Below, piece by piece: positions 1-11,600 of a stretch of DNA of 64,000 nucleotides. Below the pieces are notes generated by a model. It searched no databases. It was not told the DNA's origin and saw nothing but the letters and a program-made list of their open reading frames with translations. Source of the DNA: Dermatophagoides farinae (taxonomy: Eukaryota > Arthropoda > Arachnida > Sarcoptiformes > Pyroglyphidae). Location: positions 6,203,001 through 6,267,000 of the forward strand of contig NC_134677.1 of the NCBI RefSeq assembly GCF_024713945.1. The letters are read 5' to 3'. The translations under genes and the position numbers were made by a program. Position 1 is the first letter of the stretch; every line of letters starts with the position of its first letter.

Positions 1-1895
1 ACCACATAAAAGATTGACAAGATTTATCAAAAAGACAAATGTCATTAACACATATATATGGCTGCATTTGTACGGATATTCATGTTAATACATTGTGGAC
101 AGGCCAATTATCTTTGGTAAGGTTATGGGAAAACAAAAACGATATGAAATGAATTGTCAGCATAGAATTAGCCAAACTAAAGAAAAAAAAGATACATTGT
201 TGCCGGCATCATGATGATCATAAGGTAAAACAACAGAAAAGTTTTTGTTTTGTTTCTCTATTGAATGGCATGAGACTCATGGTCTATAATTGGATATGAT
301 CAGCCGTAATTCCAGTATGATGATTTCTTTGAATCATTTACATTGTAATAGATGCAATCTTATTCATATTTTTCATTTCATGCACGTTGTTTTTTCTCGT
401 GAATCGCATGCATGCAATTAAATAATTATTTTTGACACGAAAACAATCACATGAATGGAAAAAATTTTGTTTTGTGTGGAAAAATTCGTCCGCTTCCTTT
501 CATACTTTCTATTATATATTATAATTGGTTTTATATTATATATTCGAAACAAAAAAGAAGATGTTTTCAGTAAACAACAAATTATAATGAAACGTTCTGG
601 CCACAAGTTGATGGGAATTTCACTTTTCATTAATTATAAATCTTGTTACTAACACGACAATTTTGTAATTGTCATTTTGATTGAAAAAGTATTCGAAAAT
701 GAAGTCAAGATGTCGCCAACGTAGACAAATTTATTTGTTCACATTATTAATAATTGTAATAAGAATATATAAACAACACACTGATGGGAGAAAAACAAAA
801 ACTAGATTAATTTTCTCGAAACAGAAGAAATTTCAATTAATTTTCCGTGTTTCCCGAAGAATTTATTTCAAGTTGTCCCGACAATATATCTGTATTTGTC
901 TGTTTTGTACAGATAACTAAAGCAAAGATAATTGCTTGTTTTCAACAACAAATCTATTGATTATTAATAATTAATATTGGAATTCCATAAAAAAAATTAT
1001 TATTTTGATTTATTTTTTTCTGTTCATTTTATTATTCTAGAATAAAGTAGATAAACATCCGGTCTTAGAAATCACATGTCTGTGAAGATAATTGGCAAAG
1101 AATGCTAGTGAAAACAACATGAAATTTTTTTCATTCTAATCTCAGTCGGAATTTTATCATGAAATTAAAATCAGTATATAATTTTTTTCATTTTTTCAGT
1201 CTACTGTGTAATATATTGGTTTTCCAGCTGTGAACAAACGTTTTTTTTAAATAAATTCAATATAACAATATTAAAAGTGATTTGCTCAACTACGTTATTA
1301 TGACACATCCGGATTCAAATCGATAACATAAATCACCATATGTCGTGTGTAAAAATGTTTGCCTAAATAGATAATTCAATCAGGAAAGCGTGCCGTGAAT
1401 TTTCAAATCTTTAAAAAAACGGTATGTTTGTTTTTATATATCCCATGATGAAAAAAAAAACATATCGATGTGTTGCTATTTATTAATACATACACAATTT
1501 ATAAAACGGGAGCGATACTGCACCGCATCCCAATCGTTCAGGTTGTTGTATTTAATCATTCAAGAGTCGATCCTATTTTATTTCAAGAGTAAATATGATG
1601 AAAAGATTTATTTGAATTACTTAACCAATACGGAACAAATGGAAAATTTTATTTTTAACAACATTGCATCACATTTTATCGAGTGTTGATCGATTAGACT
1701 ATTTTCTAGTTGAATTTATATAAAACGGCAGCTATTAACGCCAATAGTGATAATGATGAAAAGAGCAACATTTCAATATTGCTGTCCCATACTTTAACCG
1801 GAACATACTTATTACTTGTGCCATTTTAGTTTAGTTGTACATTATGTTTTTCATTCATCGAAACATTTCACGTTGATATGATTGATGATTCAATC

Positions 1896-1985
1896 ATTCA
1901 TTCATTCGTTTTTTTAAAGGAAATTCATTATTACAAATTAATTCATTCATTCGTTTTTTTAAAGGAAATTCATTATTACAAATTA
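1896..1985. repeat. tandem duplication, two 45-bp copies
   Basis: Positions 1896-1940 and 1941-1985 are identical, and a diverged fragment of a third copy follows directly. The unit begins with ATTC repeats and contains a T7 run followed by AAAGGAAATTC. The period is a multiple of three, so an open frame runs through it, but I see no other sign that it is coding. Confidence 0.9.
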
Positions 1986-3850
1986 ATTCATACATTTTTT
2001 TTTAAAACATTTTTATCTTTTTCAATTTCGTGCATAATTATCTTGAATTCAATGGAAAAAAAATTGAATCGATACTTTTCGTGTTATGACTGTGGAATTT
2101 ATGTTTCTATTTTTATTCGTTTGACATCTTTGCTGCAGTGAAAATCATTTCAAACCAAATGGTTCATTCTATATTTCATGGAAAAAAATTTAAAAAAACT
2201 TGGAAATTTTTTCATTCATCATCAGCTTAATTAAAATTCCTGCAGTATAATCTGATAAAAAAAAATTCACATCAAAATGAGAAACAATAAACTTAATTAC
2301 TTTCACTGGCATTATTGGATTGAAAAAAAAGAAACCGTCAAATTGTAAATCATTGCCAAAATATGGATCAAAAGATAAAAAGATTTTATGCGGTCATCGT
2401 TTACGGTGAATAAACATATTACGTAGTCTTGTTGTTCGCCATATAGAACAGTTAAAACTTCATTTGAAAAAATAATAATTTATATACGGGAAAAGGCTTT
2501 TTTCAATCTAAAAGCGTGCAATCTTTTGCCAAAATGTTTTTAAATTTTTTCTTTTTCAATGATGATAATATTGAGATCATCAATGCGAAGTTCATCGTCA
2601 TCATCATTATACAGCATGTCAAACGTTCTCATTCATCAGTCATTTGATTCGGCAATTTTAAGTTTAATGGATCATCATCATCATTTTTAATTCGTTTAAT
2701 TGTATGTGGATCTCTTTTGATCACTACATTGAATGATGATTCAATAATAGTATAGAACAGCGTTTCACTCCAAAAAGCGCCAAGCAGATACAAGTCGATC
2801 AGCAAGCAGTGTTAGTTGAATCTTCATAGTCATCAACCAGCAAGAAACAAATTATGAAACATAGTTATACAATACATCGATCTTAAGGGAAGACCCCTAC
2901 AATTGGCAATTTATTTTTATATGGAATTTACAGATGACACAATTATAGAATTTAAATACGAAATTAAAGCAAACAAATATTCAGTGATGGAACATGTTTG
3001 TGTGAGCATAATATAAGGTTTTCTTTTTAACATTTTTTTTATTTATTTTTCCTCTAGATTCATTCAGCTTCTAAATTGTTAACATGAAACAACATCCGTT
3101 TGTTCATACCATGTGTACCAATTCAGTCATTCAATCCGAATGCTGAATAAAATGAAAACATTAAACGTCCGGTTGAAAGCCATTAGCGAGCATTTATTTT
3201 ATTGAAAGATTCTTGAATTTCATCATTATCATCTAAAATTCTTCGATGAATCATTTTGAAGGATCTTTCTTTCAAACTCTATTTGTCCATCGTTAGTTGG
3301 ATGAATCTTATCTTTAAAAGAAATGAAATTTTATCTCCATTTTTTGATCAAAAAAAAAAAAAAAAAATCATACATGATGATGAACGCGCCAATAAAGTGA
3401 GAATTGTCTCGCTGTAATGCAGCGAAAATTATCACAGAAAAGTCGTTAAGATTTCCAATTTTCTCGATGACGAAAAAGATGTTTTCTTAGACAGGAATGA
3501 ACAAACACACACACGTTTTCATACAAAGGGAGACGACCCAAATTATGATAGAAATGATCTAATAAAAATTCTGTCGCTGTGTCACTCTTTAACAAGAATC
3601 TCTATTATTATAGCTCTTCAAACGACTACTACTATAGACTGATTTTTTACCGTCAAGATATCAAAATCCAGTACTATTTAATTTAATTTCTTATGATAAT
3701 AGTCTCAATAATTCTTGAATTCGTCAACTATATTTGGAATTTTATGGCTATTTTTTTTTGTTGCTGACATAGACTATTTATTGCATCGAAAGGAAATAAC
3801 CGAACTTCTATACTGAACGTTTCGTATGATTTGAACTAGAAATTCCGCTT

Positions 3851-3881
3851 CAATGAATTGAATTTTTTTTTCAATTCATTG
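3851..3881. repeat. perfect 12-bp inverted repeat with T7 loop
   Basis: The left arm CAATGAATTGAA (3851-3862) and right arm TTCAATTCATTG (3870-3881) are exact reverse complements, separated by seven T. A transcript from either strand could form a short hairpin. It lies in the presumed 5' UTR intron or upstream DNA of the gene at 4203. No function is known. Confidence 0.85.
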
Positions 3882-4202
3882 ATTTCATTTGAATAAATGA
3901 AAAACTTTCTTTTTTGCTAGTAATCGAAGGGTTGATGTATGTTTGTTCAATAATGAATAGGTTATAATTACATCTAATTTGAATTTGGTTCCGATATTCA
4001 AAGGCAAAGAATTCTCATAACGGAACAAGATCAACAGAAATTCATCTATCTATCTTTTTTAAATATTTCAATCTTATTTTAAATTAAAAAATTGTTCATC
4101 TCTAACTTGATGTATTAATTCTATTGTTTCTTATTTTTCCAGGAAATTATTTTATTGAAGATACTGCCAGTCAAAACGTCCATACGTTCTTGAACAATCA
4201 TC

Positions 4203-6910
4203 ATGGAAGAAATTTACATTGTAAAATTAAAAGGACTACCACCGCCATCTGCACCTAGTCAAGATTCATTGTCAAAAGACTCCAAAACCTCGTTTTATTA
4301 TCATACAGATTTAACGGCTGAAGCTATTAGAGGATTTTCATATCTTCATATATTCTTCGGAATAACTGTTTTGTGTTTATCGGTCACCAATTTGTGTTTT
4401 CATGAGAATCCATTAGCATTAGAGCCACCTTTAGGTATCACTGTTTGGTGTGCTGTATCTTTCATTGTTTTGGGATTCTTCGGTATTTTCACCGCTTATA
4501 AACGAAAATGTGATCTTTCTGGTTCCATATTTTATGTAAAATTCCAATTAGTATTGATCATCATTGTTCTTTCACTGACTTTAACATTCGCCATACTATT
4601 TGCACTTGGTGAGAATTGAATATTTTTTAATTAAATAAAATATCCTTGAATTTAATTGTTTTTTTTTAAAGATTTGCATGGGCCGATTGCTAATCAATTT
4701 ATTGGATTGAACATCATTTTTTCCATCATTGTAGAAAGTGTCATATTATTATTGACATTGTTCACTTGTGCCAGAGTTTTATGGCCTGGATGTCTAAATT
4801 TTTGTGCCAAAGATTGGCCTATGCAGCCCAGCTTAAAACGGAAAATGATTGTAAAAACAAAAGTTTTCGCTAATGGAATTCAACAGGTGAGTTTACAAGC
4901 CTTTTAATGTTTACACATGAGTTTTGCGAGATGAAATATTCTCATAAGTCAATCGTGTTACTAAATTTAAATATTTTTTAAAGTTGGATTGTTTCATCAT
5001 AATATGTCAAACGAAATAACAAAACAAAAAAATGAATAATAACTCGTTTATTTATAAGCTTAGTGTCTTATTTGTCTCCCACATGTCTTACATCAGAATT
5101 TTTTTTCTCAAAAACCATATTGAATGTGTAGGATACAAATGTTAAATTTTTATGGGAAAATCTCCCACAGGATGTCGAAGCTATTGTTTTCTGTTACTGA
5201 AACCTAATGATGAAAATGTAGAAAAAGCGATTCATTTTTAAGAAAGAAATGTCTTTTCCGAATAATCATGTTTTTTAGTCATTATCATCATTTGAGAAAA
5301 TACAAGCTTTATGATTGAAAAATTGAGATTTCATTCATTTAACTGACAGGTAATACACATTTATTATGTGCGATGGAGACAATGGTTTGTAAAAACAAAA
5401 AATAAAATAAAAATAAATAATCATTCATACATTTCAGAACATGACGAATAATAATCTATTTTTTCTTTTCATATTTCATTTTGGAACAGGACAAAACTAA
5501 CATTATTCAGAGTTTTGGTCCGAATTGCGTCATCTCTTTAAATATGCCTCCAGCAATCACTTCCGATCAAACATTATCATCGAAGAATTCATCGATTTGT
5601 TCATCACCAATATATAAAAATGACGTCGTTAATAATAAAACATCATCATTATCGGGATCGACTTCGGATCTGGCCAAATCTTTATCTACAATTTATGCTA
5701 TGCCTGATGAACAAATAGACGACAGTAATAATGGTTGTAAAGAACAAATTACAGCAATTTCAACCAATTCCATTTATTACAATTATCCCGTTGTTGGTGT
5801 TAGCACTACAAATTTATTGCAAACATTTCCAACTGTTCGTCAAAATCGTGAGCGATTTTCATCCACAAATGATTCAAAAATAATAACCAATCGACAATCT
5901 TCACCAATCATGTATTTGAATGATACATCGACAAATAATTCCGATCATTCCTGGTATCGTGGTAGTGATTTGTATTCTGCATCTGAAGAAACGGATCCAT
6001 ATGATACGGATGAATTCGATTATTGTTCTACAGAAAATGAAGATGAAATCGAAATTGGAGATAGAACTCTTGTGAATGAGTTTCATAAAACAAGTAGTGA
6101 TGATGGTATGTTTTTTTTGCATAAAATCCATTTGAAAATTTCTTATATACATATGAATATCCTTTATTTTATACAGGAAACGGAACATTAGAAGATGAAT
6201 CGATTACAAACTCAATTTCAACCAGTTCATTAAGTAAATCAGAAATTAACAATGACGATGAAATTTTTAACGTTTGTAAAAAATCAAATGAAGCGAATAA
6301 TGGATCAACGACTATTGAAGTTAATTCAAATAATGAGCTTAACTTGGAAATTTCATCATCAAAAAAAGTCATTGATTTTAATATTAAACCGACAGAAATA
6401 AATTTACAAATCGATCAAAAAGCTAAAAATGATCATGAGCAAAATAAGAATGTCGAAGCTGAACGATTTCCGATCAATCAAATTAAACTTAAATCATTGC
6501 AGACTAGCCAACAATTATCGCCATATAAGAAATCATCGATAATAAAAATTAAATCACCTACAAATGTTGAAGCAACTGTTCCAACAATTCAGGATATGAT
6601 GGATTCTAAATCTTCGGAAAGAAACGAATCTTCATCAATGGTTACATCAACAACAACGATTCGTTTGCTTAATACTAATAAAATTGCCTCAAATCATAAT
6701 AGATTGGATAATAACAATGATAATAATCACATCGCTGTGATTAAAAATAAAAATTCATATCATTCAGTGGCCAAAATGAGAAACAAATTAACATCACATC
6801 CATATCTATGCCGATTACGTGCCGCCAATGGTGAAGAGTTTGAACGAAATCCATATTCAAAAAAGACTACAACTATATCGAAACAAATACCAGATATTCA
6901 AGGAGTATAA
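4203..6910 (+). CDS. four-pass membrane protein with long disordered cytoplasmic tail
   Basis: I join four exons: 4203-4608, 4672-4886, 5490-6105 and 6177-6910. All junctions are GT-AG and the frame is kept, giving 656 residues. The first 40 residues are polar and proline-containing. Hydrophobic segments follow at about 44-66, 78-98, 112-134 and 146-169, joined by short loops. A cysteine-containing juxtamembrane stretch and about 450 Ser/Thr/Asn-rich residues come next, including an acidic patch with repeated D/E and Y. The topology, with short loops and a long C-terminal tail, resembles MS4A or FAM189/ENTREP-type tetraspan proteins, but I do not recognise a family signature. Start: ATG at 4203, sixty bases after a likely UTR acceptor at 4141-4142. 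A poly(A) signal lies at 7067-7072. The gene is convergent with SPEN. Confidence 0.85.
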
Positions 6911-8502
6911 TTGGATTTTTGTCTTTTTTTCTGTTTAATCATTTGTACAATTTTTCATTTCTCAATGTCAATGTTTCATCATTTACTTTTGTTGATATAA
7001 CTTTGATTTTTTTCCTTAATGAACGCATAAGAATTATTTATTTCAAAGTTCATTCTTTATGTAATTAATAAACAATGCTTGCATTTTCCAATTACATTAT
7101 CAATTTGTACATTCTTTCTAAGCATTATAAATGGCAGAATATTTTACATGTTCATTTTCAACTTTTTTGAGAATTTAACCTTTTTTTTATATTATAATTT
7201 CATTTTCGAAAATCTTTGCCGTCACTAAACATTAAATGCTGCCATCTTTTGTGCTATCGAACCGTCATATTGTATTAACTTTTTTTACTGAAAGATGGCA
7301 ACATAATCTCGTTTTATGGAAAAAAATTAAGAATTCAATGATTGATAGAAAAAGGATTTCTCTTAGTTTATGATAAACCGAGAATAATTGAATAATCAAC
7401 AAGTTTTAATTAAAAAATCAAACAATCTGAATATTTATTGAAATAGTAAAATAATAAACAAGAATACGTACATACAGAATTTGTGATGGTGTTTGTGTGA
7501 TTTTTGTTAAGAATGAACAATTTTTCGATATACAACAAACATCAGAGGAAGGATATCAATTTGTGTTTTTTATACAGAAAACGATGAACAGATAATGGGA
7601 GTGGGAATAATCATTGCCAAACAAATCAATAATAAAATGAATTTAGGATGTCGCCAATGAATTTAAACACTTGTGGTAATCGAAGAACGTGGTACAATGA
7701 TGGACGTCCGTATTTGAACGCCAGGATAAACATTTGAACGGAAAATAATCAAAAAAAAAACCACAAATCTGTCATTGGAAATGAATTTGATATTTTTTTT
7801 TGTGAATGAATTAGAAAATTTTGTTTGATGTGATCAATTATTCAAGTGTTTACTGTTGGAGATAGAAGAAATGTTTAGCAGAAGATTTGCTTCATCAAAG
7901 AATAAACGTCAAGGAAATAGTTATTTACAAGACAAATAAAAGTAACAAATCGAATCATTGTGATCTTCATTATTCAATAACAAATTAGAAATCACCAATA
8001 ATCTTTAAAACTTACAATTGCAATTATATGTGAATGTGTGTTCGTGTGATTAATCTGTCTTTTTTATTAGGGGGGATGTGTGTTATATGGATGCTTTATG
8101 AATGTGTGTTACGCAGATCAAACAATGATGTAAAAGGATGATTTTGAGAAATGAATGTAAGAGAAAGAAAAATCAATCTGCTCGTTTTTACGAAAAGAAA
8201 CAGGGGTATTTTTAATATAATACACAATTAATGAAATAAGTAACAGAATGATTTCTCTTATTTTCAATTTACAATGACAAGGTTCAGAGAAGAGCAATCT
8301 GCTACTATTTAGTGACATCATGACAATAACGATAATGATGATGATGATGAAGATGGAATGAAATGAAATGAAATTAATGAATGTATGTGGATAGAAAAGA
8401 ATGAGTGAATTATGATGAGATTCCTACTTCGAAGTTGTAATTCCAAATTTTCGCGAATATAACGAGATGGTTTTTTACGAGAAGAGATCATTAGCATTCA
8501 GT
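6911..8502. other. convergent 3' UTR region between the four-pass protein gene and SPEN
   Basis: No coding sequence is seen. For the plus-strand gene an AATAAA signal sits at 7067-7072. On the minus strand AATAAA (TTTATT as written) occurs at 7434-7439 and 8063-8068, giving SPEN a 3' UTR of either about 0.45 or 1.1 kb. A short GATGAT microsatellite sits at about 8334-8351. The actual cleavage sites cannot be read from sequence alone. Confidence 0.6.
7067..7072 (+). terminator. poly(A) signal AATAAA of the four-pass protein gene
   Basis: A canonical AATAAA lies 157 bases after the stop codon at 6908-6910 and is followed by T-rich sequence. It is the first canonical hexamer I see downstream on this strand. 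Confidence 0.6.
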
Positions 8503-8649
8503 TCAAGCATGATTTGTGCTATTGGTTGTCGTTGTAATGACCACCATTAGATGAGAGATTCCTGACAAGTGATGCAACATATCCGGAGCTGTCTGTACAA
8601 GATGTTGTTCAGAGAAGTCGCATGGTGGAAATATATGTGTGATGAAACC
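8503..8649 (-). CDS. spen: SPEN coding exon 9: end of SPOC and stop
   Basis: The exon encodes GFITHIFPPCDFSEQHL, APDMLHHLSGISHLMVVI and a short Thr/Ser tail, ending in TGA (8505-8503). IFPPC and APDMLH are signature elements at the end of SPOC, so the protein is complete at its C-terminus. Confidence 0.96.
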   Translation of the reverse strand, partial: GFITHIFPPCDFSEQHLVQTAPDMLHHLSGISHLMVVITTTTNSTNHA

Positions 8650-11600
8650 CTGAAAACATTGAAAAGAAAACTATAATTGATGGCTATTCACTTAAAATAA
8701 TCGCCAATAACTTACAGCTGAATCATTAACAATTCCGGCAGCCAATTTGCTTTGTAAATAGGTAATAAAATATTTTCGTAGATTATTACTTTGTGTTAAT
8801 ACGTCCACCTGATCACGACCACATGGCAGAGCCAATAAAATGCAGCATTCGTCTTTGGACTGAATGAAATAAAAGAAAGAATTAGATTCAAATAAAAAAA
8901 ATTAATAAAGTATTTTACCTGTATTTTATTCTCTAGGGATTGCAATTGACTTGGTTCAAATCGCATACGCTGAGTGATTCTCAATGAAGCAGAATTACTT
9001 TCATGGAATGGAAGTGCTTGTACGGCAACGTTTCGATTTCCGCAAACATAATGCATCTGAACAGCAGCCTGTTCGTTTTTAAGTGTCAATAAACCTTGCC
9101 ATAGCATTGGATGTCTTTGCAGAATAACATGTTGTGGAGTGTTGCTGCTGTTGCTTGGACAATTAGGGCTGTTTTGCGGTACAATGTGAGATGGTGTTGC
9201 CGAATTTGTAACTGGTGGAGGCGTTATTTGAGATGGTTCAACATTCGATGTTCGTTTGTTCATCAAAGTGGCCTGTTCAACGGAACACCCAGAAGATGGT
9301 CTACTAAGTGGTTGTGGCAGATTTGGAGATGCTACACGTTGATATGACATATTCAATGGCGGACTTGCACTTCGAACTGTTTCTTTGCTCGAACCAAATT
9401 GATTGGAAATTTGGTTACGGAGAATTTCAGCGTTCAATTCCGGAGGCATTTCTTTACGATAAGCTGGCGAATGTGCTGGCGATGGTAAAGGTCTTTGATT
9501 GGATGGATATATTGCCGTATCTTGTACAGTTATCGATGGTTTACTAGATGGTCGTTTTTGTTCAAGAGATGGTGATTGAGATTGTAACTGTTTTGAAATT
9601 TCTGTGTTATTTGGTACGCCACCATAATTCAACGATGGCATCGAAAAATTACGACCTTGACCATTAAGTCCATATTGTAAATATGTTGGCGAGTCATGAG
9701 GAGGAATCAGCTGACTAAAGTGGCGTAAATTGGGATTCATAGAAAAATTTCGTTGAGCTGTTGAACCAAGACTGGCCATGTCAAACGAGAAAGGCTGTTG
9801 TTCTTGGCCAGGATGTTCAATGAATGGAGGTCGAATCAATCCTTCTTTTTGTTGCGGTTTAGATTTTGTTTGTTGCGCTTGTTGTTCGACTTGTTCTGGA
9901 TTGATACCTTGTGAGAGGAACGCAGGTCCAGGATATATGAAACGATGGGCAGTCAAAGGTATGCCTCTGATTCCTTGTGGAAAACTGGACCAAATTAATG
10001 GATTGTGCATGGCCATTTCATATTCATACAAATTGGCAGAGGATACTGGTGGAGGTCTAATCTGTGACATGGATGCAGCAAAAGCTGGATTTGGCATAGG
10101 ATGATTAGTAGCCTGTGTACTTGGTGGTAAATCGTTATTATTCAATGACGAGGTCATAAATTCAGAAATCGAATCTGATTTCTGATTCGTAGATCTATTG
10201 TTATTGTTGTTAGGAATTATTTGTTGTTGATGTTTTTGTAATGAGCTAAGATAATCTTTTTGCTGTTGAGATTGAATATTGAATACATCGGAACTGATTG
10301 TTGATGTCAGATGATGTGGACTGGTAGAAGGCAATAAATTGCCAGGATAAGAAAGATTTAAATCTTGAACTTGAGCATTATTGCTACCAGTCGCTTGAAG
10401 GACGGATTTGTTTTGTGTAAAAGTTTTGTTGATAATCGGAACCGATGTATGAGATGATTGGCTACTTTGAATATTCAGATTCTTCATCGAATCAGCCATT
10501 GATGGTGGAGTTATTGCTGATGGTGATAATATATGGCACTCATTTTTAATTGGATCGTTTATGACCACCGAAATCGAAGATGATGTTGGAACATTGATAG
10601 GAGATTTGGGTCGAATTTCAGCTGCTTGTCCCACTGGATGTTGATATTTAGGCTTAATCATCACTGGTTGAACATTGGGAGTGCTTGTTACCGATTCTGT
10701 AACTTTTGATTGCTGCTGCTGTTGTTGATTATTATCATTACCAGACACGATAATAGGAGCTTTAAAATTATCAAACACTAGACCTTTGCCAGTTTTCAAT
10801 TTTACAGGAGTATATGGCGAATGATGGATACGATCGGAAATATTGGGTATATCTTGTAGATTATAATTAGGCGATGGTGTTGAAGTGATAACTGAAGATG
10901 GTGAGTTAGAAACAACCACAGTTGATGAATTAGTTATCACTGGAGAAATATTAGCTGATGTCGATGGAGTAGATAATGGAACAATGATTGTTGTTGTTGT
11001 TGCTGTAGTTGTGACAGTTATATCGGGTGTTATTATCTTTTCGACGTTGCCAGTTGATTGGATAACGCTTGTTGATTCGGATTTTTTATTTTCAATGATG
11101 GGTGCATTGATTACTAATGGATGATATTCAGGTGTTGATTCGGCAATAGTTGATGTAACAGGATGAGAAATAGATGTCTCGGAATTTCCCAAAGAAATTG
11201 GTGTTGAAACGGTGTTGGATTCATCCTGTGATAATTCTTGACATGATGTTGTTAAGGGTTCTTGAACAGTCGATTCATCATCGGCTGAACCAACATCAGG
11301 ATCCTTTTTAATCACTAAATCGGTAGTTTGTTCTTGTGTTGAAGATGACCCACCTCTAGATCTAGTAATGCGATGGGTACGCAACGTTGCTTTGGATTCT
11401 ATGTTATTAGAAAAAAATGATTAATAAATTTTCATCATTATAAATAAATAACATACCATCTTGATCATCTGAAGAATCTTGGCTACCAGTAGCATTAGTT
11501 GAATGTTGAGCGTCATCGCTTTTACGATATGAACGGGTAACTCTTTTACATGCTCCTTTCTCGGTCGTAGTTTCATTGGATAGTTTGTTAGTCTTCAATG

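Larger units (their letters stand above)
1..4142. other. non-coding, AT-rich region upstream of the four-pass membrane protein gene
   Basis: I see no credible coding sequence here; the open frames are short, AT-driven and lack family resemblance. The stretch holds a 45-bp tandem duplication (1896-1985), a poly(A) run near 3351-3367, and a perfect 12-bp inverted repeat around a T7 loop (3851-3881). A polypyrimidine tract ending in AG at 4141-4142 looks like a splice acceptor 60 bp before the next gene's start codon. Part of this region is therefore probably 5' UTR exon(s) and an intron of that gene, perhaps starting near the less AT-rich patch at 2760-2880. That upstream exon is inference. Confidence 0.6.

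Noticed and set aside
1878-2141. 87-codon frame with a repeated 15-residue unit
   Set aside because: It is explained by the 45-bp tandem duplication; otherwise AT-rich without similarity.
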